A stretch of 6,306 nt of DNA, taken from assembly GCA_051646185.1 (NCBI GenBank), contig JBOFCS010000079.1, forward strand, positions 1 through 6,306. The letters run 5' to 3'. Every line of letters starts with the position of its first letter. Within the stretch, counting starts at the first letter, position 1. Below are positions 1-6,247 of the stretch, one piece after another. The stretch comes from JBOFCS01 sp051646185. Lineage in GTDB: Bacteria > Actinomycetota > Actinomycetes > Mycobacteriales > Mycobacteriaceae. Below the pieces are notes generated by a model that was not told where the DNA came from, ran no database searches, and saw only the letters and a program-made list of their open reading frames with translations. The position numbers and the translations under genes are program-made.

Positions 1-956
1 ACCGCATTACCTATCGTTGCACTATCAGCCAAATTTCCTAATAGTTCAACAACTTCTGCATAACGACTATGTGGCGCAAGTATGCGTGTTCCCAAAAAAC
101 ATGTCTGGCCATTATTCAATAATGTCGCTTTGAATAAACTTTCCACGGAATTAGTTAAATCTGCATCATCTAAAATTATTGCAGCAGACTTCCCGCCAAG
201 TTCTAACGACACCGGGCGTAAAAGACGTCCACATTCCTGGGCAATAAGACGACCCGTTTCTGTCGATCCAGTGAAAGCTACCCGATTAATACCCGGGTGG
301 CTAATTAAATATTGCCCAATGCCACCGTCGCCAGGAATAATATTAATAACTCCGGTAGGAAGATCTGCCTCAATAACTGCTTCGGCTAATAGATGTGAGT
401 CGAAAATTGTTTCTGGTGATGGTTTCATGACCACGGTATTTCCGGCGGCAAGCGCTGGAGCGATTTTCATCATCGCGAGCGTCTGAGGGAAGTTCCATGG
501 CACAATCACCGCAACAACACCCATCGGCTTTTTCACCACATCAATGTCACCCCCAAGTAACCCTACCCTACGAGTTGACTGAGGTTTATCTGCAATAAGC
601 CCAGCGTAGTACCGTAGCAGCAACGGGGGGAACCCCGCTTCCAATCCAGCGGACACGGCAATGGGCATGCCATTTTGAGCCGAAACCGTTACTGCCATTT
701 CTTCAGCACGTCGTTCCAAAGCTTCAGCAAGCTTAACTAATTTCGATGCACGCTCTGCGTAACTTAAACCTGCCCAACCAATCTGTGCTTTACTTGCAGA
801 AGCGATGGCGGTATCTACATCTTGAATACTGGCGACTTGGGCTTCACCCAAGGATTCTTCAGTGCTGGGGTTGATCATGGTAATAGGAGCTCCGCCAACA
901 CTTGGAACCCACTCACCATTAATGAAAAGCGCTGAGCGGCCTTGAGAAACAGTCAT
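1..956 (-). CDS. NAD(P)-dependent aldehyde dehydrogenase, partial (C-terminus beyond left edge)
   Basis: This gene encodes the first 318 residues of a classical aldehyde dehydrogenase superfamily member, which oxidises an aldehyde to the carboxylic acid with NAD(P)+ in the cytoplasm. All catalytic elements seen so far are intact: VPWNFP with Asn155, KPSPET in the cofactor pocket, the Rossmann-type FTGSTETGR at 228-236, ELGGKS with general base Glu252, and NNGQTC with nucleophile Cys286. The Glu-to-Cys spacing of 34 matches the family. About 160-170 residues of a usual ~480 are missing because the window ends, not because the gene is broken. The ATG at 956 follows an AAGGA ribosome site six bases upstream and begins MTVSQGRSALFINGEW, a normal family N-terminus. 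The sequence style is that of mycobacterial and rhodococcal enzymes. It lies 175 bases downstream of the AcoR-like regulator on the same strand, so it is probably that regulator's target. The substrate cannot be told from sequence. Confidence 0.94.
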   Translation of the reverse strand, partial: MTVSQGRSALFINGEWVPSVGGAPITMINPSTEESLGEAQVASIQDVDTAIASASKAQIGWAGLSYAERASKLVKLAEALERRAEEMAVTVSAQNGMPIAVSAGLEAGFPPLLLRYYAGLIADKPQSTRRVGLLGGDIDVVKKPMGVVAVIVPWNFPQTLAMMKIAPALAAGNTVVMKPSPETIFDSHLLAEAVIEADLPTGVINIIPGDGGIGQYLISHPGINRVAFTGSTETGRLIAQECGRLLRPVSLELGGKSAAIILDDADLTNSVESLFKATLLNNGQTCFLGTRILAPHSRYAEVVELLGNLADSATIGNA

Positions 957-988
957 GAAACATCCTTCGTCAACGTACTATGCCTACA

Positions 989-1022
989 GTTATTTTAATG
1001 CCAGATTAAGCGTTAAAATAAC
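989..1022. repeat. Perfect 10-bp inverted repeat upstream of the aldehyde dehydrogenase
   Basis: GTTATTTTAA at 989-998 is the exact reverse complement of TTAAAATAAC at 1013-1022. After one mismatched pair (999/1012), two further pairs (1000/1011 and 1001/1010) continue inward, leaving an eight-base centre. The repeat ends 33 bases before the aldehyde dehydrogenase start. The AT-rich arms, and the fact that the mismatch becomes A-C in the transcribed strand, favour a DNA operator over an RNA hairpin. There is no U-run after it on the minus strand, so a terminator is unlikely. A TAAAAT hexamer at 997-992 inside the left arm could be a -10 element. The binding protein is unknown. Confidence 0.6.
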
Positions 1023-1062
1023 CGAGTGATTACGTTAATGACTATCTCAGTTTAGAGCACAC

Positions 1063-1083
1063 CTGGACTGTTCCAGTTCTGGA
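1063..1083. promoter_or_regulatory. Tandem CTGGA/TCCAG palindromes, candidate activator site
   Basis: CTGGA (1063-1067), TCCAG (1072-1076) and CTGGA (1079-1083) form two overlapping perfect inverted repeats, with centres of four and two bases. A TGT-N11-ACA pattern (1069-1085) overlaps the second one; this resembles upstream activating sequences of Fis-type HTH activators. The block sits 107-127 bases before the aldehyde dehydrogenase start and just after the stop of the AcoR-like regulator gene. That is a plausible place for the regulator to bind. Its role is inferred from symmetry and position only. Confidence 0.4.
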
Positions 1084-1131
1084 CAAATCCTTCTGCAACA
1101 ATTGGCTCTACACCTAAGCTAGGGCCAGTAC

Positions 1132-2745
1132 TTACGGTTTAGGCGCTAGAACTATTCCGTAACGCTGAATGGCCCGATAGAGGGTGGTACGGCTAATGCC
1201 CAACTGGTATGCAGCCTCGGATTTGTTACCCCGTGTTGTTATCAGCATTAACTCAATCGCGTCTCGCTCAGATCTTTCAATTGGGCTGAGTGTCATAGCT
1301 TTTCGCTGAATTTGATATGAATTCGGCAGATCTGAAGGGGTAATGTCACCTGAAGATCGCTGAGCACAAATATACTGAACTAAACTATGAAGTTCACGAA
1401 TATTTCCTTGCCAACTATGATCTACTAAAATTTTCATCGCTTGTGGAGTAAACTTTATATTAGTTGAGCTCATACTAGTGAGCATCTTTGATACTAAGTT
1501 GGGGATTTCATGAGCTCTTTCCTTCAGTGCTTTAAGCATAATTTTTTCCATACAGGTAGCAATAAGCTCTGCATGCTCGCCCTCAAGCTGATCAAACGGT
1601 AGTGAAGTGAAAATAGCTGTATGATTTGAATTTTCAAGAATTTTTCTTATCTGCCTAACTAGCACCTGTGAAGCGAGATGCAGAGCTTCGATGACGACGG
1701 GGCCCACAGCTAGGTGAGTACGTAGCTGAGTTAGCCATTTCTGCTCACCAAGAAGAGTTGCATCGCTTGTATCCAGCCAATGAGCTTCTTCATTGTTTAA
1801 CATAAGATTAGCCTGATATGTCAGACCGGAACCTGGTTCCCCGCAGATCGCAATAGTTAAATTCTTCATTTTCATAGGCTTAACGGGTAAATTTCTGGCG
1901 ATCTTCATCTTGCCGAGCACAACCAGTACACCCTGAGTTAACGGCTCAATAACGACTTCCACTTCATAGCCTGAAGCTAAAGTAATCTGAGTGTGATACC
2001 CCGCTAGGTCAGGTGCATGAGTAAGTTTCATAATATTGCTGTAGTCCGTAGGACCTAAGAGACTTGCAGCTTGGTTATTAGCCATAAATATCTCGCCATT
2101 TGTGGCTATGACTGGCGCCGTTTTAAACCTTAAAATAGCTTGGTGAAAAACTTGAAAAACATCTATCTGGGCAGCTTTTCCCTGCATAAAAATTCTATGC
2201 TCAACTTTTTTTACTGTGGTTGATAAAAAAAGTTTTAGCGCATCACTATGACTATCTGATGAATCTAAACACGTAATATCGAGAACACCCTCCACCCTCC
2301 GCGTTAAAGGGTTAACGATCAGACCACCATAACAATGAAAAGGTTGAAGATCTTCAATATAGTGTTCACCCCCTCGAACTGTAACGTTAGTTCCGGCTTC
2401 CAAAGTGGTACCTATGGAATTGGTACCAACATGAGGTTCATCAAAAATACGTCCTGGGATAACCCCAATTCGTTCCATATTGTTTTGAAAAGTTTTATGA
2501 CCAACTCGAATATCCACTAGTTTTGAACGCGAATCTGCTAGTACTATAGCAAGATCCATGCCATTTATGTCCTTCTCTACCTCTTCAAGAATTGGTTTTG
2601 CACAAGCAAGAAGCCTTGTTGCTACTTTACTAGTTGCATAAGGAGCCTGAATGATCGGTGCATCCCGCTTAAGTCCACTTTGTAGCGATCGCACATCAGC
2701 ACAGTGGAGAATGTTTTCATACATTGAGTGCCGGTTTAACGACAA
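1132..2745 (-). CDS. AcoR-like transcriptional regulator: GAF, PAS-like, degenerate AAA+, Fis-type HTH
   Basis: This is a 537-residue regulator with the layout of AcoR-type sigma-54 activators. A GAF sensor spans about 60-185, with the family signature HVGTNSIGT at 105-113 and a GVLDIT segment near 153-158. A PAS-like region covers about 195-275, a AAA+ remnant about 296-460, and a Fis-type HTH about 493-531 (NKSEAAYQLGISRTTLYR). The ATPase is degenerate. Walker A reads GEPGSGLT (302-309) with Leu308 in place of the lysine, the Walker B region is VVIEA (350-354) without the aspartate, and no GAFTGA loop is present. HEIP (412-415) and WQGNIREL (445-452) remain. Family members like this in Actinobacteria act without sigma-54; that is family knowledge, not visible here. 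The TTG at 2745 is chosen because AGAGGT lies five bases upstream; the in-frame ATG at 2724 has no ribosome site. It probably senses a pathway intermediate and controls the adjacent genes. Confidence 0.92.
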   Translation of the reverse strand: MSLNRHSMYENILHCADVRSLQSGLKRDAPIIQAPYATSKVATRLLACAKPILEEVEKDINGMDLAIVLADSRSKLVDIRVGHKTFQNNMERIGVIPGRIFDEPHVGTNSIGTTLEAGTNVTVRGGEHYIEDLQPFHCYGGLIVNPLTRRVEGVLDITCLDSSDSHSDALKLFLSTTVKKVEHRIFMQGKAAQIDVFQVFHQAILRFKTAPVIATNGEIFMANNQAASLLGPTDYSNIMKLTHAPDLAGYHTQITLASGYEVEVVIEPLTQGVLVVLGKMKIARNLPVKPMKMKNLTIAICGEPGSGLTYQANLMLNNEEAHWLDTSDATLLGEQKWLTQLRTHLAVGPVVIEALHLASQVLVRQIRKILENSNHTAIFTSLPFDQLEGEHAELIATCMEKIMLKALKERAHEIPNLVSKMLTSMSSTNIKFTPQAMKILVDHSWQGNIRELHSLVQYICAQRSSGDITPSDLPNSYQIQRKAMTLSPIERSERDAIELMLITTRGNKSEAAYQLGISRTTLYRAIQRYGIVLAPKP

Positions 2746-2750
2746 AGTAC

Positions 2751-2756
2751 ACCTCT
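2751..2756 (-). promoter_or_regulatory. Ribosome binding site fixing a TTG start for the regulator
   Basis: AGAGGT on the minus strand lies five bases before TTG at 2745. The alternative in-frame ATG at 2724 is preceded by a stretch with no purine-rich ribosome site, so the TTG is the better supported start. The choice adds seven residues to the protein. Confidence 0.6.
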
Positions 2757-2780
2757 ATTCCTTATGGATAACAGAATACG

Positions 2781-2809
2781 AGGTTAACAAAATGTGATCT
2801 AAGATACAA
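2781..2809 (-). promoter_or_regulatory. Possible promoter of the regulator gene
   Basis: On the minus strand TTGTAT (2809-2804) and TAACCT (2786-2781) are separated by 17 bases. This resembles a housekeeping -35/-10 pair with the TAnnnT type of -10 usual in Actinobacteria. It would give a leader of about 30 bases before the TTG start. A TATTCT at 2778-2773 is an alternative -10 without a good -35. No transcript data support either. Confidence 0.35.
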
Positions 2810-2877
2810 TAAAGCGCCAGTGCGGGGGTGCGCCTACACTACCGAGCGATCGTTTGATGGTTGCATTACTGTATAGT

Positions 2878-3669
2878 TCAAAGCATTTTATTTTTCACCA
2901 TAAACCGGGAAATTCTTACACTTGCTTCACTTGAGTTAGCAGTTTGCATAAGAGTAAGCCTTTCATCGTGAAGGTGTTCAAAATATCCACGCTCAGTATG
3001 GGCTCTCAATAGCCTACGGGTGTGACCAAGACCCGGAAATGACGCCTGTAACAACCGTCCGATCAACTCATCGCTGCATGCTGATAGCTCTTTGTCAGGA
3101 ACTACCTGAGATACCAAACCCCATTCGCATGCTTCCGCCGAAGAAAGCACACGCTCGGTCATCATTAATTCTAATGCTCGGCGTAACCCCACAACTTTAG
3201 GAAGTAAGGCTGATACTCCACAATCTGGGCTAAAGCCCACCCCTGCGTACGCTGATAAAAACTTTGCCGACTCAGCACTAATGACAAGATCAGCAGCAAG
3301 AACAAGCCCTAGCCCGGCACCCGCAGTGACACCTTGAACTAGTGCAACCACTGGAACACTTAACTGAGATAACGTACCCAAAGCGCAATGCAGAGGCGCT
3401 ACAAGTTCCGTTAAGTACTGAGACCTATTATCCGCATTCGCTATTTCAGAAATATCACCGCCGGCACAAAAACGAGAACCAGAAGAGGAAATAACTAAAC
3501 AACGGACTGATTCATTACGATCTATCTCCTCGACTGCTTTCTTAATTTGTTGTGCCATATCAGCATTAATGGCATTGGAAACATCAGGACGATTAAGAAC
3601 CATACGTGCTACACCAGATGAATCCAGAGAAAATAATATCGCAGATTCATCTTCTACCAGTTCTTCCAT
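2878..3669 (-). CDS. Enoyl-CoA hydratase/isomerase family protein, PaaG-like
   Basis: This 263-residue crotonase-fold enzyme has a normal family length and acts on CoA thioesters in the cytoplasm. The oxyanion-hole segment FCAGGDI (67-73) and the second one around GVTAGAGLG (113-121) are intact. The two glutamates needed for hydration in classical enoyl-CoA hydratase (Glu144 and Glu164 of the rat enzyme) align with Gly121 and Tyr141. Instead there is Asp149 in GFSPDCG (145-151), followed by LLPKVVG (155-161). That is the arrangement of PaaG-type isomerases, where this aspartate is catalytic. Double-bond or ring isomerisation is therefore more likely than hydration. The ATG at 3669 has AAGGA nine bases upstream. 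The gene follows a hairpin (3718-3756) that separates it from ethD, and the regulator begins 132 bases beyond its stop. The true substrate is unknown. Membership of the crotonase family is certain; the isomerase assignment is an inference from active-site residues. Confidence 0.93.
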   Translation of the reverse strand: MEELVEDESAILFSLDSSGVARMVLNRPDVSNAINADMAQQIKKAVEEIDRNESVRCLVISSSGSRFCAGGDISEIANADNRSQYLTELVAPLHCALGTLSQLSVPVVALVQGVTAGAGLGLVLAADLVISAESAKFLSAYAGVGFSPDCGVSALLPKVVGLRRALELMMTERVLSSAEACEWGLVSQVVPDKELSACSDELIGRLLQASFPGLGHTRRLLRAHTERGYFEHLHDERLTLMQTANSSEASVRISRFMVKNKML

Positions 3670-3717
3670 AACAAAACATCCTTAATCACTTACAGAAAAT
3701 AACCAACAAAATGATAA

Positions 3718-3756
3718 GTGCGTTGCCTTCCAGATAAATACTGAAAGGCAACGCAC
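3718..3756 (-). terminator. Stem-loop between ethD and the crotonase gene, probable terminator
   Basis: Perfect 12-bp arms (3718-3729 GTGCGTTGCCTT and 3745-3756 AAGGCAACGCAC) are extended by a G-T wobble and a CAG/CTG pairing to a 16-pair stem with a seven-base loop. On the minus strand it lies 72 bases after the ethD stop. A U-rich but broken stretch (TTATCATTTTGTTGG) follows it. The U-run is imperfect, so it may be a leaky terminator or an RNA-processing and stability element. It ends 48 bases before the crotonase start, leaving little room for a new promoter. Confidence 0.65.
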
Positions 3757-3828
3757 CTGCTTACACTTCCCAAAAAATTCGAGAACAATACAACCAGTGA
3801 ATAATTCAGGAACACAACATATTAACTC

Positions 3829-4140
3829 TTACACTTCAGTCGGCACGGGAGCATAATGAATAATCTGCGCACCCCCACTAGCATAATTCGGAAGATCAGC
3901 AACCAAAGCCTGCCCTTGCTCCGACGCCATAGCTTCCCCCATCGCCTCAACTGAAGAAAACTCACCCTCCCACACCGCAAAAAACGGACCAGCATCCTGC
4001 GCCCCAACAACACCCACACTATGACGCATTGTCAGGAGACCCGGCAGCTTAGCAGCCATCGGAAGATGAACCGACTCATAATACTCACGAAAAGCAACCG
4101 GATCAACAGGATGCGGATACAAAACCACTAACTTATACAT
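3829..4140 (-). CDS. EthD family protein
   Basis: This 103-residue protein is of the EthD family, small dimeric ferredoxin-like alpha/beta barrel proteins. It opens with MYKLVVLYPHP and carries the family signature FREYYESVHLPMAAKLPGL (17-35), with conserved His25 and the usual Pro-Gly turn. A FFAVWEGEF strand (53-61) and the C-terminal end fit a full-length member. The prototype EthD is required for ethyl tert-butyl ether degradation in Rhodococcus, but its chemistry is unclear; relatives act as accessory proteins, isomerases or cyclases. The ATG at 4140 is chosen because GAAAGG ends eight bases upstream. A longer GTG start at 4149 would overlap that ribosome site. It stands apart, with 242 bases before it and a hairpin after it, so it may be its own transcription unit. 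Codon use is odd: 95 of 103 third positions are T or G and only two are C. This suggests a different origin from its neighbours. Confidence 0.94.
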   Translation of the reverse strand: MYKLVVLYPHPVDPVAFREYYESVHLPMAAKLPGLLTMRHSVGVVGAQDAGPFFAVWEGEFSSVEAMGEAMASEQGQALVADLPNYASGGAQIIHYAPVPTEV

Positions 4141-4148
4141 ACACAACA

Positions 4149-4154
4149 CCTTTC
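4149..4154 (-). promoter_or_regulatory. Ribosome binding site fixing the ethD start
   Basis: GAAAGG on the minus strand is eight bases before ATG 4140. This supports the 103-residue product over a start at GTG 4149, which would lie on the site itself. A palindrome, TCAGAA-T-TTCTGA (4153-4165), abuts and slightly overlaps the site and could control access to it. Confidence 0.6.
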
Positions 4155-4270
4155 AGAATTTCTGATGAAAACTTGACTAAGCAAAGTAACCCAATTGCTG
4201 CACAGAGAACTCTAACCGCTGCCACTAAGATTCGTCTTATATCTAACCTTTAGTAAAGCCCTAAGCTGGG

Positions 4271-4281
4271 TGGTCACACCA
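4271..4281. promoter_or_regulatory. TGGT-N3-ACCA operator-like palindrome upstream of ethD
   Basis: TGGTCACACCA is a perfect palindrome apart from its three-base centre; with flanking bases the arms are GTGGT and ACCAC (4270-4282). It fits the TNGTNNNACNA pattern of GntR regulators of the FadR subgroup, including LldR of corynebacteria. On the minus strand it lies immediately downstream of, and overlaps by one base with its outer arm, a TTGACG hexamer (4287-4282) that could be a -35 element. That is a good place for a repressor. No clear -10 hexamer is found at 17 bases, so the promoter is uncertain. The regulator is not encoded in this window. Confidence 0.4.
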
Positions 4282-4382
4282 CGTCAAATTAACCGTAAAA
4301 TCTGACCAACAATCTTGACATCCACCTATCGACTTGCCCCTCCTCCCACTCGCAGCATAAGCAAGCAAGCCTATGAACCATC

Positions 4383-5615
4383 CTAGAAGTCACCTCGATA
4401 TGGGTCACTCACATCAAACATGTTGGGTTGCTGGGCATCAAATCTACGATTGTCCTCATCCCATAGCCTTCTAAAGACAGATGACTGAGCACCACTGGCC
4501 ACCCATGCATGCTCTGATCTGGCATCGGTAGCATCTAATATGGCGTTTGTTGCCCGTCTACCCCCCTCAACCGCGCCATCTAAGCCATCGCCTTGGGTTG
4601 AAGTATTAGCAAGCGAAGATCCCCATAGTAGGTTCCTGATCTCACGACCATCATTATCTGGAAGATAGTCATGGCCACCTACCGGCATAGCCCAGCATCT
4701 CTCGTCATTGTACATTTTTCCATCAGCACCAAACTTAAACTGTGGGCCCATCTCAAACCTGATCAAGCCATCTGTGAGATTAATTCCCGATTCAGCATAC
4801 TGATAGGTCATTTCATCAAGTAGTTGCTGTTTGCTGGTCATATCTTGCAAACGACGGCCATAATGTCCGGGCCATAGCTCTTGAAATACCATGTCACAGG
4901 TGACATAGCAGGATATGCTTCCGTCACCATATTTTTCAGCAAAATCTACGTTCCACAGATCCGTGTATTCAATGCATCCCCACCACCAACGCTTCGTCTT
5001 CGGTCCACGCGCATCACCAAATGCAAATTCCACCAAAGAATGTCGGGGCTTATTGTAGTATAAATGCACGGAGGCATAGGCCTCATTATAGAATTTTTTC
5101 AGATTATCAAGCCTTGGATCTGCTGTCAGAATCGAATCCGACATCAGTGGAGCAGCCTTATCTGGTGGCATCGCCATAACATACCAGTCAGCTTCAACGT
5201 TGACGGTCTTCCCATCGGGGCCCTGCACACGAGCGCCAACAATCTCTTTACCTTTACAATCTAACCCTACGAGTTTATGACCCATCGAAATCTGAGCTCC
5301 CAGACTTTCCAAATGCCTTCCCCATGGGGCATTCATGGCAGCATTTGAGGCGTCATCAAATGCACCAGCAAGACGTCCACGGTAGAAACCTGCGTCTTGC
5401 GTTCCCATCCATCCGGTAATCAGAAGTGTAGTAAGCTGGAGCGTCTTAGCGCTGACATTCGGAAAATCAGTGCCAAATTGTCCTACCAATAATGTGCATA
5501 GGGCAAAGAGCTGCGGAGATAAGCTGTCCACTGGTCTCCCCCAGAATTCAGGCACCGAAACTTTTGCAAGAACCTCTTGCTGCCTACGCTCCCCGCTACT
5601 CAGTAGTGCCATCAA
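4383..5615 (-). CDS. FAD-dependent oxidoreductase, C-terminal part (split gene)
   Basis: This 410-residue frame holds the substrate and C-terminal FAD-binding parts of a phytoene desaturase/amine oxidase type flavoprotein. It contains no dinucleotide-binding Rossmann motif of its own. Visible elements are GRHLESLGAQI (99-109), typical of the strand that leads into the FAD domain, ADWYVMAMPPDKAAPLM (142-158), where many relatives have V-A-P-h-x-x, and the terminal flavin motif with GDGLDGAVEGGRRATNAIL (342-360). The start could be TTG 5615 or ATG 5612, but neither has a ribosome site. The ATG shares one base with the stop of the upstream frame (TGATG). Its first residues continue the upstream frame exactly as one protein would, so the two frames are best read as one gene of about 620 codons with a one-base disruption. 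Translational coupling of two subunits is the alternative. The substrate is unknown; family members oxidise carotenoids, squalene-type lipids or cyclic terpenes. Confidence 0.88.
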   Translation of the reverse strand: MMALLSSGERRQQEVLAKVSVPEFWGRPVDSLSPQLFALCTLLVGQFGTDFPNVSAKTLQLTTLLITGWMGTQDAGFYRGRLAGAFDDASNAAMNAPWGRHLESLGAQISMGHKLVGLDCKGKEIVGARVQGPDGKTVNVEADWYVMAMPPDKAAPLMSDSILTADPRLDNLKKFYNEAYASVHLYYNKPRHSLVEFAFGDARGPKTKRWWWGCIEYTDLWNVDFAEKYGDGSISCYVTCDMVFQELWPGHYGRRLQDMTSKQQLLDEMTYQYAESGINLTDGLIRFEMGPQFKFGADGKMYNDERCWAMPVGGHDYLPDNDGREIRNLLWGSSLANTSTQGDGLDGAVEGGRRATNAILDATDARSEHAWVASGAQSSVFRRLWDEDNRRFDAQQPNMFDVSDPYRGDF

Positions 5616-5619
5616 TTTT
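5610..5619 (-). other. Probable one-base frameshift / TGATG overlap in the oxidoreductase gene
   Basis: On the minus strand the sequence reads GCT GAA AAT TGA, ending the first frame at 5612. The AAAA run is at 5619-5616. One additional A would give GCT GAA AAA TTG ATG GCA and join both halves without loss or gain of residues. As it stands, TGA and the next ATG share the A at 5612, a classical coupling overlap. There is no X-XXY-YYZ slippery heptamer, and four A residues are few for polymerase slippage. A true mutation or a sequencing error is therefore likelier than programmed recoding. Confidence 0.6.
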
Positions 5620-6247
5620 CAGCTAGCCATTGAGCCTCGGCAAGGGTCAGATCTTGATGAAGAAGCGTTGGGATCAGGCCATTAATTGTTCGAGGATCTC
5701 CTGGGAATAGTCCGTGCCCAGGCTCAAATGCACGAACAAACGACTGGAGGACATTTAAGTTTGAGGGCGAAAGAAGCGGCTCGAACCCAATAGTATTGTC
5801 GCTCACACTTCGCCCACCACCGACTGGCACTCTCTCCATCATCGGATTAAAATGGCGGTACGCCCCATAAAGTGCATGCGCTCCCGGTTCAATAGGAAGC
5901 CCCTCACGCCCTCCGCCAGCAGTACCAGGAATTGGCTCACTTCGTATCTTACCGCCAAGACGGGTGTGACGCTCGAATAATTGCACCTCAAAACCTCGCT
6001 CAAGAAGCTCCTGAGCTGTTGCCATACCTCCTGGCCCACCACCAAAAATCGCTACTCTTCGGCCCTTTTTTTGTGGTACTGCAGCTGAAGTACCTGGACC
6101 AAGCAAAGTTGATACCGCTCCAGCCATTGCAGCTACCCCCACGCCCGAAAGAACTTGCCTCCGACTCGGGCTAAACTTGGCGCCACTCGTGTCATTCAAA
6201 CTGCCCAAAAATGAGCCCTGAACTGGCAAATGAAGATGGTTAGACAT
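5612..6247 (-). CDS. FAD-dependent oxidoreductase, N-terminal part with Tat signal (split gene)
   Basis: This 211-residue frame begins with a twin-arginine signal: SPSRRQVL (26-33) followed by a hydrophobic stretch to about residue 50 and an AA cleavage-like site near 55-56. The mature protein would be exported folded with its flavin. It then has an FAD-binding Rossmann fold, VAIFGGGPGG (65-74), the ribose-binding acid Glu92 in LFERHTRLGGKIRS (90-103), and an EPGAHALYG (120-128) segment near the flavin. The ATG at 6247 has AGGAG four bases upstream, which is slightly short. The frame stops at 5612 in the middle of the fold, with no second half, so by itself it cannot be a complete enzyme. Restoring one A in the AAAA run joins it to the next frame as LAEKLMALLSSGERR, which reads like an unbroken family helix. 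It is the most upstream gene seen, so it may open the operon. Confidence 0.9.
   Translation of the reverse strand: MSNHLHLPVQGSFLGSLNDTSGAKFSPSRRQVLSGVGVAAMAGAVSTLLGPGTSAAVPQKKGRRVAIFGGGPGGMATAQELLERGFEVQLFERHTRLGGKIRSEPIPGTAGGGREGLPIEPGAHALYGAYRHFNPMMERVPVGGGRSVSDNTIGFEPLLSPSNLNVLQSFVRAFEPGHGLFPGDPRTINGLIPTLLHQDLTLAEAQWLAEN

Noticed and set aside
82..486. Plus-strand open frame of 134 codons
   Set aside because: It lies opposite the aldehyde dehydrogenase, which has intact catalytic motifs. The plus-strand translation shows no family motif.
957..1131. Sigma-54 (-24/-12) promoter before the aldehyde dehydrogenase
   Set aside because: A TGGCAT is present, but GC does not occur at the required ten-base spacing after GG, and the regulator lacks GAFTGA.
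2687..2694. GCGATCGC octamer resembling the cyanobacterial HIP1 element
   Set aside because: It is a single copy inside the regulator gene, and nothing else suggests a cyanobacterium; chance occurrence is sufficient.
2811..2845. GC-rich segment after the crotonase stop as a terminator
   Set aside because: GGCGC occurs as a direct repeat and only four- to five-base arms can pair, with no U-run after a stable stem.
3822..4019. Minus-strand 65-codon frame overlapping ethD
   Set aside because: It is an out-of-frame reading of ethD, arginine- and leucine-rich, a typical artefact of its codon bias.
5612..5622. Programmed -1 ribosomal frameshift at GCT GAA AAT TGA
   Set aside because: The site is not an X-XXY-YYZ heptamer, P-site re-pairing after slipping would be poor, and no stimulatory upstream ribosome site was seen. 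A mutation or a sequencing error explains it better.
4881..5685. Three short plus-strand open frames (60-71 codons)
   Set aside because: They are antisense to the oxidoreductase coding sequence and have no recognisable domains; they are shadows of the real gene.
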